Positions 1 to 5,122 of a DNA stretch of 13,795 bases are shown piece by piece. A model generated the notes under the pieces. That model was not told where the DNA came from and made no database searches. It saw only the letters and a list, made by a program, of their open reading frames with translations. Position 1 is the stretch's first letter. Each line of letters begins with the position of its first letter. The DNA is from Alphaproteobacteria bacterium (GTDB lineage Bacteria; Pseudomonadota; Alphaproteobacteria; Rhodobacterales; Rhodobacteraceae). Position numbers and translations under genes: made by a program. The stretch covers positions 1 to 13,795 of the forward strand of contig RFIR01000286.1 in assembly GCA_003695135.1 (NCBI GenBank). The letters are read 5' to 3'.

Positions 1-88
1 AAAACCGCTCGGCGGCTTGCGCGTAGGTCAGGCCCTCGCGTGCCTTGACCGCAAGAACATGACGACGGAACTGGATAGGGTAGGTCAT
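1..88 (-). CDS. IS630-type transposase OrfA, N-terminal fragment (cut by window edge)
   Basis: The frame opens with ATG at 88 and translates to MTYPIQFRRHVLAVKAREGL followed by TYAQAAERF, open to the window edge. This is the start of the helix-turn-helix DNA-binding part of IS630-family transposases, which typically begin MTYS-type, then a basic FRRRV-like helix, then 'EGLS...AA.RFGV'. Only about 29 residues are visible, so intactness cannot be judged. The start is supported by the family match at residue 1. No strong Shine-Dalgarno sequence is visible. Confidence 0.7.
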   Translation of the reverse strand, partial: MTYPIQFRRHVLAVKAREGLTYAQAAERF

Positions 89-124
89 GTGCAATCATAC
101 TCAATATCTGGTCGTTTGGCTATA
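1..124 (-). mobile_element. 5' end of an IS630-type insertion sequence, running off the left edge
   Basis: The minus strand starts a transposase reading frame at 88, and a 36-bp leader lies between that start and position 124. At 121-124 is TATA, and IS630-family elements insert at and duplicate TA. Immediately outside (122-250) an IS630 orfA-like reading frame breaks off exactly at a TA-containing codon. I infer that this element inserted into an older relative and that its terminal repeat lies around 108-124. The other end is outside the window, so neither the terminal repeat nor the target duplication can be confirmed. Confidence 0.55.
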
Positions 125-250
125 TGTCACCCGCAGCCGGCGCAGTGCCTGCCAGATGGCCTTTTGGGTGACGCCGAAGCGTTGTGCGCGCTCGTACTGA
201 TACGCGTCGGGGTGCGCGCGCACATCTCGCGCCAGCGCCTCGAGATCGAG
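122..250 (-). pseudogene. IS630-type transposase OrfA remnant (central segment only)
   Basis: On the minus strand, 250-122 reads LDLEALARDVRAHPDAYQYE then RAQRFGVTQKAIWQALRRLRVTY. This matches the second helix-turn-helix segment of IS630 OrfA proteins ('DLEALA.DV..YPDA...ERA.RFGV...AI..ALK.LGVTYKK'). It lacks the N-terminal third: the frame is broken at about 250 by a GAGACCCTTGC motif. It also lacks everything after the VTY codon at 122-124, where another IS630 end appears to begin. It is a relic that cannot encode a transposase. The residues in frame around it (LQGSL repeats, SQTTRY) come from neighbouring mobile DNA. Confidence 0.65.
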
Positions 251-306
251 AGACCCTTGCGGCGGCGCTTGGTAAATATTGATTGGGAGAGACCCCTGCA
301 AAACCC
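250..306 (+). repeat. Two tandem IS5-like terminal-repeat copies around a 20-bp word
   Basis: A degenerate copy, GAGACCCTTGC, lies at 250-260 and a full copy, GAGACCCCTGCAAAACCC, at 289-306. Between them, at 269-288, is the word TTGGTAAATATTGATTGGGA, which occurs again exactly at 475-494. The 289-306 copy is identical to the one at 379-396 and closely related to those at 573-590 (inverted), 612-627 and 13586-13604. I read these as stranded ends of an IS5-family-like element. The 250-260 copy is the least certain. Confidence 0.5.
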
Positions 307-350
307 GGATGTAGGCGGGTGCCCGGAATGCACAAGGTCTTGCAGGGATC
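289..350. repeat. Short imperfect inverted repeat built from two terminal-repeat copies
   Basis: The left arm, GACCCCTGCAAAACC (291-306 region), pairs with the right arm GGTCTTGCAGGGATC (336-350) at 13 of 15 positions. This gives a roughly 60-bp hairpin-like unit with a GC-rich middle. It resembles a solo pair of insertion-sequence ends with nearly all internal sequence lost. It contains no open reading frame of its own. Confidence 0.4.
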
Positions 351-378
351 ATGCTCGCATGCGCGCAAATATTTTGAA

Positions 379-590
379 GAGACCCCTGCAAAACCCTGCC
401 GGCCAGATCCGGGCGTTGCGCTCGGGCGCCGCGAAATGCGGCGCCGGCAAAGTTTGTTCCTGATTTTCACCTATTTGGTAAATATTGATTGGGAAATTAT
501 TTTCTAATTACTTTACGCGCACGATACAAATTGGCAAAAAACGCGTCTCGCCTGGGATGCCCCGTCGCGCCGGAGTTTCGCAGGGGGCTC
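379..590 (+). mobile_element. MITE-like internally deleted IS5-type element (~212 bp)
   Basis: The left end GAGACCCCTGCAAAACCC (379-396) and the right end GAGTTTCGCAGGGGGCTC (573-590) are inverted copies that agree at 15 of 18 positions. Just inside the left end is a perfect hairpin, GGCGCCGC / GCGGCGCC with loop GAAAT (426-446). The same arrangement, terminal repeat then hairpin, lies just outside the transposase stop at the right end of the window (13586-13656). It therefore looks like a derivative of a related IS that kept both ends and the 3' hairpin but lost its transposase. The interior (about 449-545) is much more AT-rich than its surroundings. No target duplication is certain; GATTGGGG follows the right end, and GATTGGGA precedes the separate copy at 289. 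Confidence 0.5.
426..446. other. Perfect hairpin next to the IS5-type end
   Basis: The arms GGCGCCGC and GCGGCGCC flank the loop GAAAT. The equivalent hairpin at 13632-13653 has arms GGCGCCAC and GTGGCGCC around GAAATT, so one stem pair changed from G-C to A-T on both sides. That compensatory change suggests selection on the fold. In the IS orientation it lies between the transposase stop and the element end, where a transcription stop would be useful. No T-run follows it here, so the terminator role is uncertain. Confidence 0.5.
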
Positions 591-611
591 GATTGGGGAA
601 TTTTTCTCCGA

Positions 612-627
612 GAGACCTGTAAAACCC
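612..627 (+). repeat. Isolated IS5-like terminal-repeat remnant
   Basis: GAGACCTGTAAAACCC is a two-base-shorter relative of the GAGACCCCTGCAAAACCC ends at 289 and 379. No inverted partner is visible to its right within the next several hundred bases. Confidence 0.35.
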
Positions 628-927
628 GGGAAATGGTTTCCCGCCTGCACGCCTTGCGGGCCTGCGCCTTCGACCACCCGGCCGCCTTTCCGACGCGCGA
701 TCCTTTTGCGCCGCGTCGCCGGCGGGCGCTGGGGGTGCAGCTGCCCGGGTCAAACGAGGCGGCAGCCAGGTCTTCCCGATGCGATCCCCGGAATACCCGT
801 TTCGGCCGAAACGGGGGCGGATCCCGTTTCGGTCATCTCCCCGGGCATGGTGCAACTCTTGGCAGAGCTGCCGGTCGCCACCCGGGATCGTCAGGGGCTC
901 GCGACAGGCGCGCGCCCGGCTCGACCT
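628..927. other. Gene-free stretch between mobile-element remnants and the sulfur operon
   Basis: I see no credible coding region. The open frames on both strands are arginine-, proline- and alanine-rich translations typical of GC-rich noncoding DNA. The notable content is a perfect 20-bp palindrome at 796-815 with an extra copy of its half-site at 823-832, listed separately. Confidence 0.5.
796..832. other. Perfect 20-bp palindrome plus a third half-site
   Basis: CCCGTTTCGGCCGAAACGGG at 796-815 is fully self-complementary with no spacer. The half-site CCCGTTTCGG recurs at 823-832. It lies about 110 bp beyond the stop codon of the DUF1641 gene, so it could act as a transcript-end hairpin for the sulfur operon, though no T-run follows. 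The spare half-site would also suit a protein-binding site. No gene start is close enough to decide. Confidence 0.4.
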
Positions 928-1719
928 CTATCTTGCGCTCAGCGCCTGCGAGATTCGGGCCATGAAGCGAAGTGCATCCTGGGTTCCGGGCTCGCTCATC
1001 AGCCGCACCGCCCCGCCCAGGCCGCCCTTCGACGGCGTACCGGCGCCCGCCTCGCGCGCCGATGCCACCGCCTCCAGCAGAGCCGCAAGCGTGTCCTGGA
1101 TATCCGGCCGTTCCAGAAGGCCGATCAGCCGCAGGAATCCCTCCGACCGCGTCAGCCGGTCGACCAGCACCATGGACTCCGCCGCGACCCGCGCAAGCCG
1201 GCCGATCATGTCGTCGGTCAGCGCGTCCTGCGCCGAGGCCACGAGCCGGGCCAGCTGCACCACGAGATCCAGGTCGCCATTCTCGATGAAGGCCTCCAGA
1301 GCCGGCAGCCCCCGCGCGATGCCGGATCGCTGGGCGCGATCGAGCATGTCGAGCCCGCCGGCAGCGGTGGCGGCAAGCCGGCCCACCATCTCGTCGCTCA
1401 GCGCGTCCTGCGCCGAGCCCATGACCCGCGCCAGCTGGACGAGATTGTCCATGTCGCCGTTCTCGACCAGCTGCGCGATCGCCGGCAGCGCCCTGGCCAC
1501 GCCCGCGCGGTTGGCGCGGTCGAGCATGTCGAGCCCGCCCGCCGCGGTGGCGGCAAGCCGGCCCACCATCTCGTCATTCAGCGCGTCCTGGGCCGAGCCG
1601 ACGAGCCGCGCAAGATGGACCAGGTTGTCGAGATCGCCGTTGGCGACGAGTTCGTTCACCAGTTCCTCGGCGCGTCCCCGGGTCTCGTCCGCCGGGGAGG
1701 TTTCTGCGCTTTGTGCCAT
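928..1719 (-). CDS. DUF1641 family protein with three 60-residue repeats
   Basis: This 263-residue protein ends the sulfur operon. Residues 25-84, 85-144 and 145-204 are three consecutive repeats of exactly 60 residues. Each follows the pattern NGDLDNLVxLARxxxSAQDALxDxMxGRLA, then LDMLDRA, and is predicted to be all helical. A fourth, degenerate stretch (PDIQDTLAALLEAVASA) leads into the C-terminus. Proteins with the DUF1641 domain are often encoded next to SQR-like or other FAD/NAD oxidoreductases and, in Bacillus, next to a formate-dehydrogenase-like gene; their biochemical role is not established. No signal peptide or membrane helix is obvious. The start at 1719 is supported by AAGGGGGG just upstream. 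The gap to the preceding flavoprotein gene is only 11 bp, so the two are surely co-transcribed. An adaptor role for the flavoprotein is an inference. Confidence 0.85.
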   Translation of the reverse strand: MAQSAETSPADETRGRAEELVNELVANGDLDNLVHLARLVGSAQDALNDEMVGRLAATAAGGLDMLDRANRAGVARALPAIAQLVENGDMDNLVQLARVMGSAQDALSDEMVGRLAATAAGGLDMLDRAQRSGIARGLPALEAFIENGDLDLVVQLARLVASAQDALTDDMIGRLARVAAESMVLVDRLTRSEGFLRLIGLLERPDIQDTLAALLEAVASAREAGAGTPSKGGLGGAVRLMSEPGTQDALRFMARISQALSAR

Positions 1720-1730
1720 GACACCCCCCT

Positions 1731-2861
1731 TCAGAGAAGACCGCGCGCCGAGGCCCAGTAGAGCTGGTTGTAGGCCATCTTGAACCAGTGCACCGCCTTG
1801 TTGGGCGCCTTCGGCGCGGGCGGGTTGTTGTAGTCGAACATGGCATAGGTGGCGCGGTCCTTGCCGGCCTCGATGAAGCAGAACACCTTGCCGTCATAGT
1901 CGCGCACCGGCTCGCCGAACTTCATGAGCGCGGCGAGGTTCTCGGCCAACGCCTCGGCCTCGAAATGGGCGGTGGAACCCGCTTTCGATATCGGCAGGTT
2001 GGTGGTGTCGCCGATCACATAGACATTGTCGCGGCCTTCCATCTTCAGGCTCAGCCGGTCGGTCGGGATGAAGCCGTTGGCGCCGAGATTGTTGTCCTCG
2101 ATCACCTGCATGCCCTTGTGGGGCGGCACGGAGATCAGCAGGTCGCTTTCCAGCTTCTCGCCTTCCTCGGTGTGCACGACGCCCTCGCCGTCCACCTCGC
2201 TGATGTTGAACAGCGTCGTGGTCTGAATGCCCATCCTGGCGAATTCGCGCTCGGCCCATTTGCCAACGGGCTCCAGCGAGTGGAGCCGGCCGATCGGATA
2301 GGTGTAGTGGAACTGCACCTTGTCGGCGATGCCCCTGTCCTTGAAATAGTCGTGCAGGACGAAGGTCACCTCGAGCGGGATCATCGGGCATTTGTGCGGC
2401 ACGCCGACCACGATGCCGACCTTGCCGCCCTTGAACTCACGCACCCGCCGCCACATCTCCAGCGCGTTCTGCTCGGTGTAGCAGTTGACCGAATGCTCGG
2501 CGAGGCCGGGAACGGTTTCGGGGGCGGCGCGGCTGCCGGTGGCGATCACCAGCTGGTCGTAGCCATGGCTCTTGCCGGATTTGGTCACGACCCGGTTGTT
2601 GTCGAGATCGAAGGTCACCGCCGGATCGACATGGAACTCGATCTCGGGCTCCAGAAGGCTGGCCTGGTCGCGGTAAAGCTCGTCGGGCGCCATGCGGCCG
2701 ATCGAAGTGTAGAGAAGCCCGGGCTGATACATGTGCTGGTCGGAAGCCGACAGCATGGTGATCTGGGCCTTGCCGCTGCGCAGCTCCCTTCCCAGCCTGC
2801 GGGCCAGGTTGTTGGCCAGAATCGTGCCCCCCATACCACCGCCGACGATCAAGGTCTTCAT
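1731..2861 (-). CDS. Sulfide:quinone oxidoreductase-family FAD flavoprotein
   Basis: This 376-residue protein has the two-dinucleotide-binding-domain fold of SQR and flavocytochrome c sulfide dehydrogenase. Visible features are the FAD-binding VGGGMGG (6-12), the ATG motif near 107-109 (LVIATGS), and the second FAD contact VYVIGDTTNLP (280-290) followed by KAGSTAHFEA. Three cysteines at 127 (VNCYTE), 158 (PHKCPMIP) and 328 (FCFIEAG) have the spacing pattern of the SQR redox cysteines (128, 160 and 356 in the Acidithiobacillus enzyme). The C-terminal AVHWFKMAYNQLYWASARG segment could be an amphipathic membrane-association helix. SQRs oxidise sulfide to sulfane sulfur at the cytoplasmic membrane and pass electrons to quinone. 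The start has GGAGA about 10 bases upstream. The substrate could be another reduced sulfur compound or a carrier-bound persulfide, as suggested by the tusA and dsrE neighbours. Confidence 0.88.
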   Translation of the reverse strand: MKTLIVGGGMGGTILANNLARRLGRELRSGKAQITMLSASDQHMYQPGLLYTSIGRMAPDELYRDQASLLEPEIEFHVDPAVTFDLDNNRVVTKSGKSHGYDQLVIATGSRAAPETVPGLAEHSVNCYTEQNALEMWRRVREFKGGKVGIVVGVPHKCPMIPLEVTFVLHDYFKDRGIADKVQFHYTYPIGRLHSLEPVGKWAEREFARMGIQTTTLFNISEVDGEGVVHTEEGEKLESDLLISVPPHKGMQVIEDNNLGANGFIPTDRLSLKMEGRDNVYVIGDTTNLPISKAGSTAHFEAEALAENLAALMKFGEPVRDYDGKVFCFIEAGKDRATYAMFDYNNPPAPKAPNKAVHWFKMAYNQLYWASARGLL

Positions 2862-2910
2862 TGCGTCTTTCTCCTCTCTCCCGTTGGTTAGCGATCGTCT
2901 TCGTTTTCAG

Positions 2911-2937
2911 ACCGCGCGTCCCTGCCTGGCGCGCGGT
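2911..2937. other. Stem-loop in the tusA to flavoprotein gap
   Basis: The arms ACCGCGCG (2911-2918) and CGCGCGGT (2930-2937) are perfect complements around an 11-base loop. They sit in the 110-bp spacer, the only sizeable gap inside the operon. No T-run follows on the minus strand, so a simple terminator is unlikely. An RNA-processing or stability element that changes the ratio of the sulfur carriers to the flavoprotein is possible. Confidence 0.4.
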
Positions 2938-2971
2938 ATCCTCCCTGCCCGCTGCCGTCCGGGCGCGGCGG

Positions 2972-3202
2972 CTATTTCGCCTTCCTCACCACCACATGCC
3001 AGACATCGCCCTGTTGCGTGGTTTCCACCATCTCGTGACCGACCTTGTTGATCCATTCGGGAATGTCCGATGCCGAGCCCTCGTCGGTGGACAGCACCTC
3101 CAGCTCGTCGCCCACCTCGATCTGCTTCATGGCCGCGATCAGCTCCATCAGCGGGCCCGGACAATAGGTGCCCCGCGCGTCGATTACCTTGCGCTCTGCC
3201 AT
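2972..3202 (-). CDS. tusA: TusA/SirA-family sulfur carrier protein
   Basis: This 76-residue protein has the family's defining Cys-Pro-x-Pro motif near the N-terminus (YCPGP, Cys14), in the context VIDARGTYCPGPLMEL, and the usual alpha/beta length and C-terminal WHVVVRKAK. TusA proteins accept persulfide sulfur on this cysteine and relay it in the cytoplasm, in tRNA thiolation or, in sulfur oxidisers, in dissimilatory sulfur transfer. A longer frame from 3232 exists, but the start at 3202 fits the family N-terminus, follows GAGGGGAAC closely, and avoids overlap with the upstream dsrE-like gene. The position between dsrE-like and SQR-like genes argues for a role in oxidative sulfur traffic rather than tRNA modification. 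Confidence 0.9.
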   Translation of the reverse strand: MAERKVIDARGTYCPGPLMELIAAMKQIEVGDELEVLSTDEGSASDIPEWINKVGHEMVETTQQGDVWHVVVRKAK

Positions 3203-3216
3203 CGGATCGGTTCCCC

Positions 3217-3603
3217 TCAATAGCTCCAGCACTGGCCGCCCTCGGCCACGCTGAGAAACTTGGTCAGTCCCATCGGTTCGGCGAGGAAGGGCAGCAGCTC
3301 GTCGCGCTTCACCGCCATGACATCCATCGCCATCGAACAGGGATGAATCTTCGCGTCGCCCAGATCGGCAGCCTGTTCGAAGAGCTCCAGGAACGGCGGC
3401 AGGTTCTTGCCCTCCATCAGCTGCCCGAAGGATCCTTCGTTGGCCAGCGGCGTTTCACGTTCCGCGATGAAATGGGGCAGCGCGTTCATCGACAGGAAAA
3501 CCGTCACGTCGAAGCCGCTGACAGCGGCGACAGAGGCGGCCATCGCCGCGAACTGCAACCGCTCCCGCTCGCCCGAGAGCACCGTGATACTGACCTTCGA
3601 CAT
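3217..3603 (-). CDS. DsrE-family (DsrE2-like) sulfur-transfer protein
   Basis: This 128-residue protein opens MSKVSITVLSGERERLQFAA, the first strand and helix of the DsrE/TusD fold. It has a cysteine at 89 in IHPCSMAMDVMAVKRDELL, the position of the conserved cysteine in DsrE2-like proteins (C.MSMD.MG.K), and a second at 125 in the C-terminal QCWSY. DsrE-type proteins hold persulfide on cysteine and exchange it with TusA. The start at 3603 is chosen because AGGAGG sits 6 bases upstream and the family N-terminus begins there; a longer frame to 3666 lacks family similarity. It is the first gene of the operon, 14 bp ahead of tusA. No membrane helix is obvious, unlike some DsrE2 relatives. Confidence 0.85.
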   Translation of the reverse strand: MSKVSITVLSGERERLQFAAMAASVAAVSGFDVTVFLSMNALPHFIAERETPLANEGSFGQLMEGKNLPPFLELFEQAADLGDAKIHPCSMAMDVMAVKRDELLPFLAEPMGLTKFLSVAEGGQCWSY

Positions 3604-3746
3604 GAATCCTCCTCTGTCGTCTCGCGCCCGGCCGCCCGCGGGTGCCGGCAGCGGTCTGCCTTTCACGCGCGCACGACAGGCCTGCCGGCCGCGATCACCC
3701 AGCCTTGCCGCACGAACGCCTTCCGGTTAACGGACTATCAAATCCC

Positions 3747-3772
3747 GAGACAATCGTCTACCTTTTGAGACA
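3747..3772. promoter_or_regulatory. Candidate operator between the sulfur operon and the IclR gene
   Basis: GAGACA occurs at 3747-3752 and again at 3767-3772, exactly 20 bp apart, about two helical turns. The first copy also forms a small inverted repeat AGAC-AATC-GTCT. The site lies in the 206-bp divergent region, 38 bp before the IclR start and about 145 bp upstream of the dsrE-like start. IclR-family proteins usually bind near their own divergent promoter. No strong -35/-10 pair could be assigned. The binding claim is inference. Confidence 0.35.
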
Positions 3773-3809
3773 GAAAAACCGGAACAAGGCATCACGTGAC
3801 TGGACTGAC

Positions 3810-4568
3810 ATGCATCTGGACCGCCTGATAACGCTTCTGGAACTCATCGCCACCGCCGGACGGCCGGTCTCGGTGGCCGAGGCACAGCGGGCGACCGGCC
3901 TGCCGCGGCCCACCTGCTACCGGCTGCTGCAGACCCTCGCCGATCACCGGCTGATCGAAAGCCCTAATGGCGACGGGCGCTATCTGATCGGGGATCGGCT
4001 CATCCGCATCGCGCTGCTGGGAAACTCGGATGCCGATGTACGCCAGGCCGCGGCGCCCTTGTTGCGCAAGACCGCCGCGGCGCTTGGGGACTCGGTGTTC
4101 CTGTCGCGGCTGCGGGGGGGCGATGTGGAGATCATCCATGTCGAGACGCCGGAGGACCCCGCGCGCCCCTTCTTCCATCCGGGGCTGGGACGGCGTCCCC
4201 TCCATGCCTGTTCCTGCGCCAAGGTCATCGCCGCTTTCGCCGAGCCCGAATTCCAGCAGCAGCTGCTCAACGACGATCTGGCGCGCTTCACCGAGCACAC
4301 CAAGACCACGCCCGATGAAATCCGCGGCGAGCTGGATGCGATCGTCCGCCGCGGCTATGCCGAGTGCAAGCAGGAGATCGAGATGGGGGTGGTCAGCGTG
4401 GCCGCGCCGGTGCGCATCGGCAATGTGGGCGTGACCTTCTCGGTCGGCGCAATCGGGCCGGTGCGCAAGTTTTCAGACCGCTACTGCGCGAAGGTGGGCA
4501 AAGAGCTGATGGAGCTCTCGCGCGAGGTCAGCGGCGCCATCCAGCTGTGCACCCTGCCCGAGCGGTAG
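3810..4568 (+). CDS. IclR-family transcriptional regulator with a cysteine-rich effector domain
   Basis: This 252-residue protein has the IclR layout: an N-terminal winged helix-turn-helix (about 1-65, with SVAEAQRATGLPRPTCYRLLQTL as recognition region) and a C-terminal effector domain (about 80-245) ending with the usual GVVSVAAPVRI and VTFSVGAIGP segments. Length is normal for the family. The effector domain carries cysteines at 134 and 136 (LHACSCAKV), 186 (YAECKQE) and 226 (RYCAKVG), with others at 36 and 247. The 134-136 segment aligns with the place where many IclR proteins read HATALGKA. The start at 3810 fits the family N-terminus; no strong ribosome-binding sequence precedes it. It is divergent from the sulfur operon, making it the obvious candidate regulator. 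A thiol- or persulfide-responsive mechanism is an inference from the cysteines and the neighbours. Confidence 0.88.
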   Translation: MHLDRLITLLELIATAGRPVSVAEAQRATGLPRPTCYRLLQTLADHRLIESPNGDGRYLIGDRLIRIALLGNSDADVRQAAAPLLRKTAAALGDSVFLSRLRGGDVEIIHVETPEDPARPFFHPGLGRRPLHACSCAKVIAAFAEPEFQQQLLNDDLARFTEHTKTTPDEIRGELDAIVRRGYAECKQEIEMGVVSVAAPVRIGNVGVTFSVGAIGPVRKFSDRYCAKVGKELMELSREVSGAIQLCTLPER

Positions 4569-4898
4569 GAGGCCGCCGCCTTCCCGCCTCTACTTCGCGC
4601 GGCCCTTGACCCCGGCCCGGTCGGATCTCGCGGATTGGCAGCGGCGTCCTCGGCGCCGGCTTCACCTGGAAGCAATCGCGCAGATCGCGGCGAGGTGTCG
4701 GCACATGTTCGGGAATCGTACCGGTCGGTGCCGGACGCTCTCGGCCTCGCCTGCAGTGCTGTTCTCGGCCGGAGCCGTGGCAGGACGGGCTGGCCCGACC
4801 TGCAACCATCGGCCCCTCGGGATCGAGCCCGTGGAAGACAGGTGAAAGATGCAGGCAATCCCGAGAGCAGCGACTTCCGCTCAACTTCTTGGATCTGT
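4569..4898. other. Gene-free stretch between the IclR gene and tRNA-Thr
   Basis: No coding region is credible here. The open frames on both strands lack ribosome-binding sites and family similarity, and one merely reads out of the tRNA. A weak inverted repeat GAGGC (4569-4573) / GCCTC (4586-4590) directly after the IclR stop could be a poor terminator, but there is no T-run. Confidence 0.5.
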
Positions 4899-4974
4899 TG
4901 GTGCCGGCAGAGGGACTCGAACCCCCGACCCCGAGATTACAAATCACGTGCTCTACCAGCTGAGCTATGCCGGC
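4899..4974 (-). tRNA. tRNA-Thr (anticodon UGU), CCA encoded
   Basis: On the minus strand the acceptor arms GCCGGCA and TGCCGGC pair fully, followed by discriminator A and a genomically encoded CCA (4901-4899). The D-arm (GCTC...GAGC) and T-arm (GGGGG TTCGAGT CCCTC) are standard. The anticodon loop TTTGTAA gives anticodon UGU, reading ACA and other threonine codons. The anticodon stem CGTGA/TCTCG has a single U-U mismatch in the middle. It lies 148 bp downstream of the RND pump gene on the same strand. tRNA genes are common integration points, but no duplicated tRNA 3' end is seen nearby. Confidence 0.95.
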
Positions 4975-5078
4975 ACCGGATGAGCCGGGCGCGCGGCGCC
5001 CCTGCGGTCGCCCCGGGCCCGGGCCGCGCGGAACCGGTAGCCCGAAACGGCGGCGTCCTCAAGCCCTGCGCGACCGTG

Positions 5079-5100
5079 CCGGCCGCGCCCGGATGGCCGG
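5079..5100. other. Weak stem-loop downstream of the RND pump gene
   Basis: CCGGCC (5079-5084) and GGCCGG (5095-5100) form a 6-bp stem with a 10-base loop about 25 bp beyond the pump stop codon at 5123. There is no T-run, so a terminator role is only a possibility. Confidence 0.2.
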
Positions 5101-5122
5101 ACCACCGTCCCGAATGCGGATT

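Noticed and set aside
250..627. CRISPR-like array from the repeated GAGACC motif
   Set aside because: The copies occur in both orientations, differ in length and sequence, and have irregular spacing, so they are IS ends rather than CRISPR repeats. No cas genes are present.
489..965. 158-residue plus-strand frame after the IS remnants
   Set aside because: No Shine-Dalgarno sequence or family similarity. It crosses the IS terminal repeats, the palindrome and the end of the DUF1641 gene.
1788..2891. 367-residue plus-strand frame over the flavoprotein gene
   Set aside because: Antisense shadow of the SQR-like gene with no recognisable motif and no ribosome-binding site.
4528..4947. 139-residue minus-strand frame reading out of tRNA-Thr
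   Set aside because: Its N-terminal residues are the translated tRNA sequence and the rest is arginine-rich noncoding DNA overlapping the IclR 3' end.
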